The translations under genes and the position numbers were made by a program. A stretch of DNA of 64,000 bases from Xanthomonas sp. Leaf131 (GTDB lineage: Bacteria > Pseudomonadota > Gammaproteobacteria > Xanthomonadales > Xanthomonadaceae): contig NZ_LMOG01000021.1 of the NCBI RefSeq assembly GCF_001423495.1, positions 68,031-132,030 of the forward strand. Direction: 5' to 3'. The notes below the pieces were generated by a model that was not told the DNA's origin, searched no databases, and saw only the letters and a list, made by a program, of their open reading frames with translations. This document shows positions 1 through 11,965 of the stretch, piece after piece; the first letter of the stretch is position 1; every line of letters begins with the position of its first letter.

Positions 1-311
1 CAGATCACGGTGACATCGGCGTTGCCCACGCGCCAGCCACGCGCGCGCAGCAACTGATCGCAGTGCTGCAGAAACTGCGCGCTGTCGGCATCCTTCCAGC
101 GCGCGTCGGAGGGCGGGAAATGCTGACCGATATCGCCCAGCGCCAAAGCGCCCAACATCGCATCGCATAGCGCGTGCAGCACGACATCGCCATCGCTGTG
201 CGCAAGCACGCCATGACTGTGCGCCACGCGCACCCCGCCCAGCATCACGTGGTCGCCAGGACCGAACGCGTGCACGTCGTAGCCCTGACCGATTCGAACA
301 TTGAAAGACAT
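1..311 (-). CDS. ispF: 2-C-methyl-D-erythritol 2,4-cyclodiphosphate synthase (3' part outside window)
   Basis: IspF closes CDP-methylerythritol phosphate to the cyclic diphosphate in the non-mevalonate isoprenoid pathway, in the cytoplasm. The visible first 103 residues start [16 protein letters not shown]. The GYDVH segment carries the Asp and His metal ligands of the family, and [14 protein letters not shown] and LGDIGQHFP are family blocks. The usual length is about 160 residues, so roughly the last third lies beyond the left edge. The ATG at 309-311 is the natural start. It follows ispD on the same strand after a gap of about 150 bases, the common ispD-ispF pairing. Confidence 0.95.
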   Translation of the reverse strand, partial: MSFNVRIGQGYDVHAFGPGDHVMLGGVRVAHSHGVLAHSDGDVVLHALCDAMLGALALGDIGQHFPPSDARWKDADSAQFLQHCDQLLRARGWRVGNADVTVI

Positions 312-457
312 GGAAAATCCGTGGTGAGTGAGAGTGCCCAACAACAGGGAGCAAGCTGTCGTTTAGGTCGGCATGGAGGTTGCAAAGAGACCGCAGTGTA
401 CGAGTGGCCTATACAGCCGGTTCCGCAAACCGGCCTCGCAATCGTTCGACAGCCGCT

Positions 458-1231
458 CTAAAGCGTGTTGACGTCGTGATTGGCACCGGCAGACACCGCA
501 TCTTTGCGTGGGGCGACCAATTCGGCATCCACCGCCACACCGCGACGTGCCAGTTCGAACTCGAACCGCGCCAGGTCGACCGGCGTGGTCACCTTGAAGT
601 TGTCCTCGGCGCCCTCCACCAGCAACGGGCGCAATCCCAGCCGCTCCATCGCCATCGCCTCGTCGGTCACGTCCACACCGGCGGCCGAGGCGTCGGTAAG
701 ACCGCGGATCAGTTGATGACGGCGAAACAGCTGCGGGGTCAGCGCACGCCACAGCCGCTCGCGCGGTTCGGTGACATCGATGCCGCCATCGTCGCCGGCA
801 CGCTTGAGGGTGTCGCGCACAGGTGCGGCCAGGATCGCGCCAACCGGGTCGCCGCGACCGATTTCCAGCAGGCGCTCCAGGTCGGCCAACGCCAGATTGG
901 GCCGCGCGGCGTCGTGCACCAGCACAAAGTCATCGGCGCGCACACTCTCGGGTAAGGCCAGCAGTCCGGCCAGCACCGATGCGGCGCGTGTGATGCCGCC
1001 AACGCAGGTCAACACCGGTTTGGACTGTACTGCCGTCCAGCCTGGCCAGTCGGCATCGTCGGGCGCGATCGCCACGACAATTCCGGCCACCACCGGATGC
1101 GCGGCAAGCGCAGCCAAGGTGTAGGCCATCAGTGGTTGGCCGGCGGCATGCAGATATTGTTTGGGGACCTGCCCGCCAAAGCGCGTGCCGCGTCCTGCGG
1201 CCGGCACGATCGCCCAGATCGAACCGGTCAT
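458..1231 (-). CDS. ispD: 2-C-methyl-D-erythritol 4-phosphate cytidylyltransferase
   Basis: IspD transfers CMP from CTP to methylerythritol 4-phosphate, the step that feeds the pathway of its neighbour ispF. The 257-residue product starts [19 protein letters not shown]. The AAGRGTRFG loop (11-19) with K24 binds CTP, and HDAARPN (106-112) and [13 protein letters not shown] are further family signatures. The reading frame is open far upstream, but the ATG at 1229-1231 overlaps the ftsB stop by ATGA, which fixes the start. About 230-260 residues is normal for the family. It is cotranscribed with eno and ftsB upstream. Confidence 0.96.
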   Translation of the reverse strand: MTGSIWAIVPAAGRGTRFGGQVPKQYLHAAGQPLMAYTLAALAAHPVVAGIVVAIAPDDADWPGWTAVQSKPVLTCVGGITRAASVLAGLLALPESVRADDFVLVHDAARPNLALADLERLLEIGRGDPVGAILAAPVRDTLKRAGDDGGIDVTEPRERLWRALTPQLFRRHQLIRGLTDASAAGVDVTDEAMAMERLGLRPLLVEGAEDNFKVTTPVDLARFEFELARRGVAVDAELVAPRKDAVSAGANHDVNTL

Positions 1232-1590
1232 GGCTGTTCCGCCGGAGCGGTTGCGGCGGGCGCCTCGGGTTCGGTCGACGGCGCGGCCACTGCGGGCGGC
1301 AGCGGCGGTGCATCCTCGACTACGCGATAGAACGTCTCGCCCGGCTTGATCATGCCCAGCTCGCTGCGTGCGCGTTCCTCGATTGCCGCCTCGCCGTCCT
1401 TCAAATCCTTCACCTCTGCTGCCAACGCCTGGTTGCGTTGGCGCAGACCTTCGTTGTCCTGTGTCTGATGCGCGACCTGGGCTTCCAGCATCATCACCTC
1501 GCCGGAATTCCCAGGCCCGAACCAGAAGCGGTACTGCAGCCAAGCCAGCAGCACCGCCAGCACCAGCAGTAGCCAGCGCCAGTTGCGCAC
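1228..1590 (-). CDS. ftsB: Cell division protein FtsB (septum formation initiator)
   Basis: FtsB is a small bitopic inner-membrane protein that forms the FtsQLB divisome complex. The 120-residue product begins with a short cytoplasmic end and one membrane segment (about 4-22). It continues into a periplasmic coiled coil (about 30-75, with [15 protein letters not shown] and [13 protein letters not shown]) and the conserved [18 protein letters not shown] block. The C-terminal 30 residues are Ala/Pro/Glu-rich and longer than in the E. coli protein, as is usual in this lineage. It lies 3 bases after the eno stop and overlaps ispD by 4 bases, so the three are translated from one message. Confidence 0.93.
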   Translation of the reverse strand: MRNWRWLLLVLAVLLAWLQYRFWFGPGNSGEVMMLEAQVAHQTQDNEGLRQRNQALAAEVKDLKDGEAAIEERARSELGMIKPGETFYRVVEDAPPLPPAVAAPSTEPEAPAATAPAEQP

Positions 1591-1593
1591 GGC

Positions 1594-2898
<1,305 letters not shown>

Positions 2899-3011
2899 TT
2901 ACCAGTAAGGGGGGAAGTACACCGGAAACAAGCTGCGGGATTATCGCCGCACACCGGCCCATTGCCAAATCGCATGCGGAGCGGACGCGCGACAGGCCCG
3001 CCAGGGCGCCG

Positions 3012-3361
3012 CTAGGCCATCAGCGACAAGCCAAACAGCAGCACAAACACCAGTAGCAACACGAGGCCGACGACGGCTGCGGCAGGCTGGCGACGCAGCC
3101 AGAGTGCCGTGGGGCCGGCGATGAGGCCTCCCAGCGTGACCAACGCGGCCACCACCAGCGTGACCAGCATCGGGATGCGTGTGGCCTGCATCGCGTGGCT
3201 ACCGTCGCCCGGCATGCCAATGCTGGCGGTCACCAGGAAGGCCATGACGGCCATACAGGCCCAGGCGCTGACCGACAGGCCGAGCGCGATCCAGCCCCAG
3301 GGCCAAACGCGCCAGTGCCGGCGCTGATGGCGCAACGCCGCCTGCGCCCATGGGTCGGAAC

Positions 3362-3365
<4 letters not shown>
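3012..3365 (-). CDS. Small integral membrane protein of unknown function
   Basis: The 117-residue product starts [21 protein letters not shown] at the ATG overlapping the kdsA stop (3362-3365, ATGA), so it is translationally coupled to kdsA. It shows a positively charged N-terminal stretch and then three hydrophobic segments at roughly 25-45, 64-85 and 95-115. The pattern recalls small DUF4190-like membrane proteins, but I see no diagnostic motif. The frame is open further upstream through kdsA, but that extension is an Arg-rich shadow of kdsA. Function is unknown. Confidence 0.75.
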
Positions 3366-4192
<827 letters not shown>

Positions 4193-4211
4193 CAGGTCAC
4201 CTATTGATTAA

Positions 4212-4389
4212 GCCCCTCTCCCACCGGGAGAGGGGTTGGGGTGAGGGTACGGTTTGCGAAGCGCTGGTGAAGCCCGATGGTTTGCCCTGGCTGGCGCGTG
4301 GCGACGCGTTCGTCATGGTTGCCATCTTCCGGTTTACTGCGGCGCCCCTCATCCGGCGCTTCGCGCCACCTTCTCCCGATGGGAGAAGG
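4212..4389. repeat. Palindromic intergenic repeat, family 1, short form
   Basis: Two hairpins bracket about 130 bases. The left one is CCCCTCTCCC (4213-4222), loop ACC, then GGGAGAGGGG, a perfect 10-bp stem followed by GGTTGGGGTGAGGGTAC. The right one is CCTTCTCCC (4369-4377), loop GAT, then GGGAGAAGG, preceded by CCCTCATCC. The outer ends are inverted copies of each other, and the same ends bound the larger elements at 8563-8760 and 15681-15876. It sits between the pyrG stop and the kdsA start and could stabilise or terminate the message. Confidence 0.75.
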
Positions 4390-4395
4390 AAAATC

Positions 4396-6090
<1,695 letters not shown>

Positions 6091-6179
6091 TTAGCGGGTG
6101 ACGGGCGAATGCCCAAGGGTTGCGTGACGCGGTTGCGCTCACGCGGTGACAAACACAGGCCGTACAGGGCGCAAATGCA

Positions 6180-6205
6180 GACGCCCCGACCTAGGCCGGG
6201 GCGTC
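6180..6205. terminator. Strong hairpin downstream of the small secreted protein gene
   Basis: GACGCCCCG (6180-6188) and CGGGGCGTC (6197-6205) form a perfect 9-bp GC-rich stem with an 8-base loop containing CCTAGG. It lies 45 bases past the stop of the leftward gene at 6251-6493 and before pyrG. There is no clear T-run on either side, so it may be a terminator without a U-tract or an mRNA-end stabiliser. Confidence 0.5.
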
Positions 6206-6250
6206 TGTGGAGCAGATGACCGATGTGAGGCCTGCCGATGCGCAGCGCGA

Positions 6251-6493
6251 TCAGCGCGCCGGCTTCTCTTCTTCCTCTTCCTCACGCGGAGCGGCATCGC
6301 CCTTGGGCTTTTGCGCCGCAGCAGCGGCGCGGCGCTCGGCCTTGCGCTCGGCTTCGGTCTTGGCCTTGGCGTCGTCGGCCTTCTGCGCGGTGGCGCCCTG
6401 TCCGGTCTGCTGCGGGGCCGCCTGGGCCAGGGCAGGAAGCGCGGCCACTGCGGCCGCACCCAGGGTGAGCATCAGAATGTGCTTGAACTTCAT
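6251..6493 (-). CDS. Small secreted protein with an acidic C-terminus, function unknown
   Basis: The 80-residue product starts MKFKHILMLTLGAAAVAALPALAQAAPQ, a clear signal peptide with likely cleavage after an AQA motif around residue 25. The mature part of about 55 residues is charged and low in complexity: a Lys/Ala/Glu middle likely to be helical, then a run of six glutamates before the last four residues KPAR. The start has a good ribosome site, GGAGG, six bases upstream. It is transcribed divergently from parE. I do not recognise a family. It may be a periplasmic metal- or stress-related peptide, but nothing in the sequence proves that. Confidence 0.7.
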   Translation of the reverse strand: MKFKHILMLTLGAAAVAALPALAQAAPQQTGQGATAQKADDAKAKTEAERKAERRAAAAAQKPKGDAAPREEEEEEKPAR

Positions 6494-6655
6494 GGTGTCC
6501 TCCGGTTTCGGTGACATCCTCAGGTGGGGACGTTTGGTTCCGAATCCAACGCCAGGGTATCCAGCCGCACCCCGCCCTGCACTGAACGCCTGTCGCGTGC
6601 AAAAAATCGGCGCTGCCCCCACACTTGCGCGTCGTTTCACGTGCCGACGAGATGC

Positions 6656-8545
6656 ATGAACACCCGTTATAACGCCGCCGATATTGAAGTGCTGTCGGGC
6701 CTGGACCCGGTCAAACGCCGCCCTGGCATGTACACCGACACTGCGCGCCCGAATCATCTGGCGCAGGAAGTGATCGACAACTCGGTCGACGAGGCGTTGG
6801 CCGGTCACGCCAAGCAGGTCGAAGTGACGTTGTTCAAGGACGGCAGCTGCGAGGTGTCCGATGACGGCCGCGGCATGCCGGTGGACATGCACCCGGAAGA
6901 GAAGATTCCCGGTGTGGAGTTGATCCTGACCCGCCTGCATGCCGGCGGCAAGTTCAACAACCGCAACTACACTTTTTCCGGCGGCCTTCACGGCGTGGGC
7001 GTAAGCGTGGTCAATGCGTTGTCGACCAAGGTCGAGCTGTTCATCAAACGCGAAGGCAGCGAACACCGCATGGAGTTTCGCGACGGTATCGCCGCCTCCA
7101 AGCTGGAAGTGGTGGGCACGGTCGGCAAGAAGAACACCGGCACCCGGCTGCGCTTCTGGGCCGACCCGAAGTACTTCGACACGCCCAAGTTCAACGTGCG
7201 CGCGCTGCGCCATCTGCTGCGCGCCAAGGCGGTGCTGTGCCCCGGGCTGACCGTCAAACTGCATGACGAAGCCACCGGCGAGCAGGACAGCTGGTACTTC
7301 GAAAATGGCCTGCGCGATTATCTGAAGGGCGAGATGGCCGAGCACGAGATGCTGCCGGCCGACCTATTCGCCGGCAGCCTGAAGAAGGACACCGAGATCG
7401 TCGACTGGGCTGCAGCCTGGGTGCCGGAAGGCGAACTGGTGCAGGAAAGCTACGTCAACCTGATTCCGACCGCGCAGCACGGCACCCACGTCAACGGCCT
7501 GCGTTCGGGCCTGACCGATGCGCTGCGCGAGTTCTGCGACTTCCGCAATCTGCTGCCGCGCGGGGTCAAGCTGGCGCCGGAAGATGTGTGGGACCGGGTC
7601 ACCTTCGTGCTCAGCCTGAAGATGACAGACCCGCAGTTCTCCGGGCAGACCAAGGAGCGTTTGTCCTCGCGCCAGGCCGCCGGCTTCATCGAAGGCGCCG
7701 CGCACGATGCCTTCAGCCTGTATCTCAATCAGAACGTGGAGATCGGCGAGAAGATCGCGCAGATCGCCATCGATCGCGCCAGTGCGCGCCTGAAGACCGA
7801 AAAGCAGATCGTCCGCAAGAAGGTCACCCAGGGCCCCGCCCTGCCCGGCAAGCTGGCCGATTGCATCAGCCAGGATCTGTCGCGCACCGAATTGTTCCTG
7901 GTCGAAGGCGACTCGGCCGGCGGCTCGGCCAAGCAGGCGCGCGACAAGGATTTTCAGGCGATCCTGCCGCTGCGCGGCAAGATCCTCAACACCTGGGAAG
8001 TGGCCTCGGGCAGCGTGCTGGCCTCCGAGGAAGTGCACAACCTGGCGATCGCGATCGGCTGCGACCCGGGCAAGGACGACATCAGTGGGCTGCGCTACGG
8101 CAAGGTCACGATCCTGGCCGACGCCGACTCCGATGGTCTGCATATCGCAACCTTGTTGACTGCGCTGTTTCTCAAGCATTTCCCGGCGCTGGTGGCGGCT
8201 GGACACGTGTTCGTGGCGATGCCGCCGTTGTTCCGTGTGGACGTGGGCAAGCAGGTGTTCTACGCGCTGGACGAAGAAGAAAAGACCACGCTGCTGGACA
8301 AGATTGCGCGCGAGAAGATCAAGGGCCAGGTCAGCGTCACCCGCTTCAAGGGCCTGGGCGAGATGAATCCGCAGCAGCTGCGCGAATCGACCATCCACCC
8401 GGACACACGCCGCCTGGTGCAGCTGACCATCGACGATGGCGAGCAGACCCGGTCGTTGATGGACATGTTGCTGGCGAAGAAGCGCGCCGGCGATCGTAAG
8501 CAGTGGCTGGAGAGCAAGGGCGATCTGGCTTCGCTGGAAGTTTAA
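6656..8545 (+). CDS. parE: DNA topoisomerase IV subunit B
   Basis: ParE is the ATPase subunit of topoisomerase IV, which with ParC decatenates daughter chromosomes. The 629-residue product, from the ATG at 6656 (MNTRYNAADIEVLSGLDPVK), has normal ParE length. It shows the GHKL ATP site DNSVDEALAG and DDGRGMPV, the lid GGLHGVGVSVVNALS, and the TOPRIM motifs EGDSAGGSAKQ and DADSDGLHIATLL. PLRGKILNTWE matches ParE rather than GyrB, and the GyrB C-terminal insert is absent. The frame is open 44 codons upstream of the chosen ATG, but that part is Arg/Cys-rich and unlike the family. Confidence 0.97.
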   Translation: MNTRYNAADIEVLSGLDPVKRRPGMYTDTARPNHLAQEVIDNSVDEALAGHAKQVEVTLFKDGSCEVSDDGRGMPVDMHPEEKIPGVELILTRLHAGGKFNNRNYTFSGGLHGVGVSVVNALSTKVELFIKREGSEHRMEFRDGIAASKLEVVGTVGKKNTGTRLRFWADPKYFDTPKFNVRALRHLLRAKAVLCPGLTVKLHDEATGEQDSWYFENGLRDYLKGEMAEHEMLPADLFAGSLKKDTEIVDWAAAWVPEGELVQESYVNLIPTAQHGTHVNGLRSGLTDALREFCDFRNLLPRGVKLAPEDVWDRVTFVLSLKMTDPQFSGQTKERLSSRQAAGFIEGAAHDAFSLYLNQNVEIGEKIAQIAIDRASARLKTEKQIVRKKVTQGPALPGKLADCISQDLSRTELFLVEGDSAGGSAKQARDKDFQAILPLRGKILNTWEVASGSVLASEEVHNLAIAIGCDPGKDDISGLRYGKVTILADADSDGLHIATLLTALFLKHFPALVAAGHVFVAMPPLFRVDVGKQVFYALDEEEKTTLLDKIAREKIKGQVSVTRFKGLGEMNPQQLRESTIHPDTRRLVQLTIDDGEQTRSLMDMLLAKKRAGDRKQWLESKGDLASLEV

Positions 8546-8562
8546 AAACCCGGAAGCTTTGA

Positions 8563-8760
8563 AAGCCCCTCTCCCTGCGGGGCGAGAAGGCACGGCACGC
8601 GCGCCACTGGCGCGCGTGCCTTGGAGCGCCCGCGCCGCAAGCGCGGGCCGGGGTGCGAAGCGGGGGTTGGGGTGAGGGTACGGGCGAAGCCTCGTGCAAT
8701 TGAACATTGCGAGAGCTTCGCCCGTACCCTCATCCGCCCCTGCGGGGCACCTTCTCCGCA
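8563..8760. repeat. Composite palindromic repeat, family 1, copy 2
   Basis: This element of about 200 bases carries a series of hairpins: GGCACGCGCGCC-ACT-GGCGCGCGTGCC (arms offset by a few bases), CGCCCGCGC-CGCAAG-CGCGGGC, and a long inverted pair around 8677-8730 in which GGGTACGGGCGAAGC is mirrored by GCTTCGCCCGTACCC. Its reverse complement matches 15681-15876 almost throughout. It lies between the convergent 3' ends of parE and the gene at 9043-9804. Short frames across it are repeat-derived and were not called as genes. Confidence 0.8.
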
Positions 8761-9042
8761 AACCTCACCCTTTGGCTCAGGATGTACGAAACACGCTGAG
8801 CACCGGCATCGCCGGCCGCATCCGCGGCTTGCGATGCGGCAGGCCGGTTGCAGCAAGCAGTCGCAAAGCCATCGCGCTGAGCCGCTACTTTTCCCAGCCG
8901 CCGCGCAGGCGTTGCTCCCGTCGAGCTCTCAACGGCACCAGGCAACGGTGGAAATAAATCAGCCGCACACCAAGACGCACGCCGGCTTTTTTACGAATCA
9001 CGAATCACGAATCTCGAATCATCCCCATTCCCAATTCCCGAC
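8761..9042. other. Intergenic remainder, nothing recognised
   Basis: Between the repeat and the convergent gene at 9043-9804 lie about 280 bases. They contain a short tandem duplication ACGAATCACGAATC (about 8994-9010, unit of eight to nine bases) but no convincing gene, promoter or RNA. Short frames here have Arg/Pro/Cys-rich compositions typical of non-coding GC-rich DNA. Confidence 0.5.
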
Positions 9043-9804
9043 TCACAACGCGCCAGGCAGCGTGGCCTGCGCATTCCAGCCCAACCACTCGTAGACCCGA
9101 TAGCGCGCAATGCCCAGATACTCGTGCAAGGCGACATCGGCCACGGTGAAGTTGTAGCTCTGCGGCAACCAGGCCCAGGAGGCGGTTAACCAGTCCGAAC
9201 GCACTGGCGTGGCCTCGATGCCGAAATGGCGGAAATACAGTTCGGCGCGCCGCAGATGCGTAGCGGAAGACACCAGCACGACCCGATCGGCCCGGTACTT
9301 GCGCAGCAACGGCTGGCTGAACTGCGCGTTCTGCCAGGTGTTCATGCTGGACGGTTCCATGATCAGATCGGCTTGATCGATACCGATCCCGATCAACACC
9401 TGCCGATACACCACCGCTTCGGACAAACCCAGCCCGCGCGCGTCGCCGCCGCTGATTTCGATCTTGCAGTCGCCACCATGCGCGCGGCACTGCCGATACA
9501 ACCGCGCCGACTCGACGATGCGGCCGTAGGCAAACATGTTCGCTTCGGCGGTGGCATCAGGCCCATCCGGGCGCACCGTGCCCGCGCCCAGCAACACGAT
9601 CACGTTGCGCGCGCGCCAATCGTTGAAATCGTTGACGCCGGTTTGCTGCAGCCCGTGCAGCATCCAGCTCGACAACGGGCCGCAACCGACCAGCAGCAGC
9701 AACGCCAACGTGGCCGCTGCCAGCGCGCGTGCGCTCCGCCGCCAACGCCGGCGGCCGATCAGCCAGGACAGCAGGAACAGCACGCACACCAGCGCTAGCA
9801 TCAT
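9043..9804 (-). CDS. YdcF/SanA/ElyC-like DUF218 membrane protein
   Basis: The 253-residue product starts with a hydrophobic segment (about 1-16), a basic loop (GRRRWRRSAR) and a second hydrophobic segment (about 27-42). It continues as a soluble DUF218 domain with the family blocks VIVLLGAGTVRPDG, KIEISGGDARG, EPSSMNTWQNA and VLVSSATHLRRAELYF. DUF218 proteins such as ElyC and SanA act in envelope integrity and undecaprenyl-phosphate supply; YdcF binds S-adenosylmethionine. The exact role here is not readable from sequence. It stands alone, leftward. Confidence 0.85.
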   Translation of the reverse strand: MMLALVCVLFLLSWLIGRRRWRRSARALAAATLALLLLVGCGPLSSWMLHGLQQTGVNDFNDWRARNVIVLLGAGTVRPDGPDATAEANMFAYGRIVESARLYRQCRAHGGDCKIEISGGDARGLGLSEAVVYRQVLIGIGIDQADLIMEPSSMNTWQNAQFSQPLLRKYRADRVVLVSSATHLRRAELYFRHFGIEATPVRSDWLTASWAWLPQSYNFTVADVALHEYLGIARYRVYEWLGWNAQATLPGAL

Positions 9805-9927
9805 CGGCGCGTTTTCCTCAGGCAGAACGCGTTAGAACATCAGAGTCGAACGGGATCACCCATCATGGAACGACCCGCACCCAGCGCCGCATCGTCGCCC
9901 ACCGAGGTGACCACGCCACGACAGCGC

Positions 9928-11055
9928 TCAGGTCCAGCCAAACCATTCGAAACAGCGCAGGATCAAATACGCCACGCCGCCCGCGGCCGGGATGGTCAAA
10001 ATCCAGGCCCAGACGATGCGCTCGATCACGCCTAACCGCAGCGAGCGCGGGTTCTTGGCAAAGCCCACGCCCATGATGGCAGTGGAAATGCTGTGCGTGG
10101 TCGATACCGGCATGCCGAAGTGTGCGGCCACGGTCAGCACGGTGGCCGAGCTGGTTTCTGCGGCAAACCCATGGATGGGATGCAGCTTGACCATCTTGTG
10201 GCCGAGCGTCTTGATGATCTTCCAGCCGCCGGAGGCGGTGCCGGCAGCCATCACCACTGCGCAGGTCAGCACGATCCACATCGGGATGCCGTCGCCGGCT
10301 CCAATGCCGGTACCCGGATGCAGGAAGCTTAACCAGCTCGGCAGATTGTCCAGTGCACCGGCCGACTGCGCGCCGATCAGGGTCATGGCGATGATGCCCA
10401 TGGTCTTCTGCGCGTCGTTGTGGCCGTGCGCATAGCCCATGTAGGCAGCCGAGGCGATCTGCGCCTTGCCGAAGAAGGCGTTGACCCAGCGCGGACGCGC
10501 CAGCCGCCCAATCGGCCCGCCCAACTTGGCCATGCCGGCGATGATCGCCCACAGCAACAGCATCACCACGATGCCGAGCAGGAAGCCGGCGATCGGCGAG
10601 GTGATCATCGGCACGAACACCTTCCACAACAGGCCCTTGTTCTTGGCCCAGTTGCCGATGTTTTCCGACCAGATCAGCGCGTCCCAATTATTGTGCGCAG
10701 CGGCCAGGCCGGCGCCGCACAGGCCACCGATCAAGGCGTGCGAGGACGACGAGGGCAGGCCCTTCCACCAGGTGATCAGGTTCCAGATGATGCCGCCCAG
10801 CAGCGCGCATAGAATCACCTGCGGGGTGACCTCGACCACGTTGGTGTTGAGCAGGCCGGAGGCGATCGTCAGCGCCACCGCGGTGCCGGTGAGCGCGCCA
10901 ATGAGGTTCATGCCGGCAGCCAGCATCACCGCCCAACCTGGCGAGAGCACCTTGGTGGCGACCACGGTGGCGATGGAGTTGGCGGTGTCGTGGAAGCCGT
11001 TGATGAACTCGAACACCAACGCAGCCAGGATCACCACCAGAACTAAGGTAAGCAC
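9928..11055 (-). CDS. pit: Low-affinity inorganic phosphate transporter, PiT family
   Basis: PiT proteins carry metal-phosphate by proton symport across the inner membrane. The 375-residue product shows about ten hydrophobic segments and the two inverted PiT signatures: GFHDTANSIAT near the N-terminus (about 20-30) and GYAHGHNDAQKTMG in the middle, with SSSSHALIGG and STTHSISTAIMG as repeated pore loops. It lies 9 bases after the stop of the DUF47 gene, a standard pit-DUF47 operon in which the DUF47 protein goes with the transporter. Confidence 0.95.
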   Translation of the reverse strand: MLTLVLVVILAALVFEFINGFHDTANSIATVVATKVLSPGWAVMLAAGMNLIGALTGTAVALTIASGLLNTNVVEVTPQVILCALLGGIIWNLITWWKGLPSSSSHALIGGLCGAGLAAAHNNWDALIWSENIGNWAKNKGLLWKVFVPMITSPIAGFLLGIVVMLLLWAIIAGMAKLGGPIGRLARPRWVNAFFGKAQIASAAYMGYAHGHNDAQKTMGIIAMTLIGAQSAGALDNLPSWLSFLHPGTGIGAGDGIPMWIVLTCAVVMAAGTASGGWKIIKTLGHKMVKLHPIHGFAAETSSATVLTVAAHFGMPVSTTHSISTAIMGVGFAKNPRSLRLGVIERIVWAWILTIPAAGGVAYLILRCFEWFGWT

Positions 11056-11064
11056 GCGGCGACC

Positions 11065-11691
11065 TCAGCTGTTCTTCAGCACGATCTGGTACACCACCAC
11101 CCCTGCCTCGCGGCAACGGTCGATGGCCTTTTCCAGAATCTCGAAGAATTCCTTGAGCAGGAACATCTGCAGCGTGTCCAGACGGCCGGAATAGATGTCG
11201 CGATACAGCTCGAGCATCAGCCGGTCGGCTTCGTTTTCCAGCATGCGCAGCTTGTCGTTGAGCGCGGTCATGCGATCGATGTTCATGTGCGGCAGGTCGT
11301 TGACCATTTCCACCACCACCGCGGCAGCCTGTTCCAGCATCGCCGCGCGCGGCGCGAAGTCGATGTGTTCCAGATGCTTGGTCGCCAGCGAATAGCGGTC
11401 GGCGAACTTCTCGACCTGCTTGGGAATCTTGTACAGCGCCGAACCCAGCGCTTCGATGTCTTCGCGCTCGATCGGGGTCATGAAGCTGTCCACCAGCGCC
11501 TGGCCGATCTTGTCCGAGGCGGCGCGCTCGCGCAGGCGGGCCAGCTTGAAGGCGTCCAGCGCGGGTTGGCGGTCGGACGTGCGCATCATGGCGTGCAAGG
11601 CCTTGGTGCTGTCGTAGGCGGCCTGCGCCGCTTCGTTCAGAAGCGAATAGAACTGCTTGCCGGAACCGAAGATGGTCTGCAACGAGAACAT
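11065..11691 (-). CDS. DUF47 (PhoU-like) phosphate-transport accessory protein
   Basis: The product is 208 residues when started at MFSLQTIFGSGKQFYSLL. The frame is open 14 codons upstream, but AGGAAG stands 11 bases before the chosen ATG and family members begin here. The sequence is almost wholly helical with PhoU-like heptads, for example EREDIEALGSALYKIPKQVEKF, and MIKP-type membrane elements are absent, so the protein is soluble. DUF47 proteins are encoded beside PiT transporters and are thought to modulate them. It is first gene of the two-gene unit with the transporter. Confidence 0.92.
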   Translation of the reverse strand: MFSLQTIFGSGKQFYSLLNEAAQAAYDSTKALHAMMRTSDRQPALDAFKLARLRERAASDKIGQALVDSFMTPIEREDIEALGSALYKIPKQVEKFADRYSLATKHLEHIDFAPRAAMLEQAAAVVVEMVNDLPHMNIDRMTALNDKLRMLENEADRLMLELYRDIYSGRLDTLQMFLLKEFFEILEKAIDRCREAGVVVYQIVLKNS

Positions 11692-11965
11692 GGGTGGAGA
11701 ACTTCCTGCCGTCGAGGGAGAGACGGACGCCAAGCGCGAATTATGACCGTTCCATGACCTGTCTGGGTATCTCGATGCCGGGCGTGGCCTTCACATCGGC
11801 ATTTCCTGGCTCGAACCACCCTGCGGTTTGCTAACATGCCACCGCGCCTTCGGGTGCACCCTATGGAAGACGACCCCCTACCCCCCCGTTGCCGCCCCGA
11901 CTTGTCGCGCGCCGGCCAACCCAGTGCTCGCCCGCCCTCCCCTTCACTGACCGGGGAAGACGCCC

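Noticed and set aside
7364-8761. 465-residue open frame opposite parE.
   Set aside because: Antisense shadow running into the repeat; no recognisable protein.
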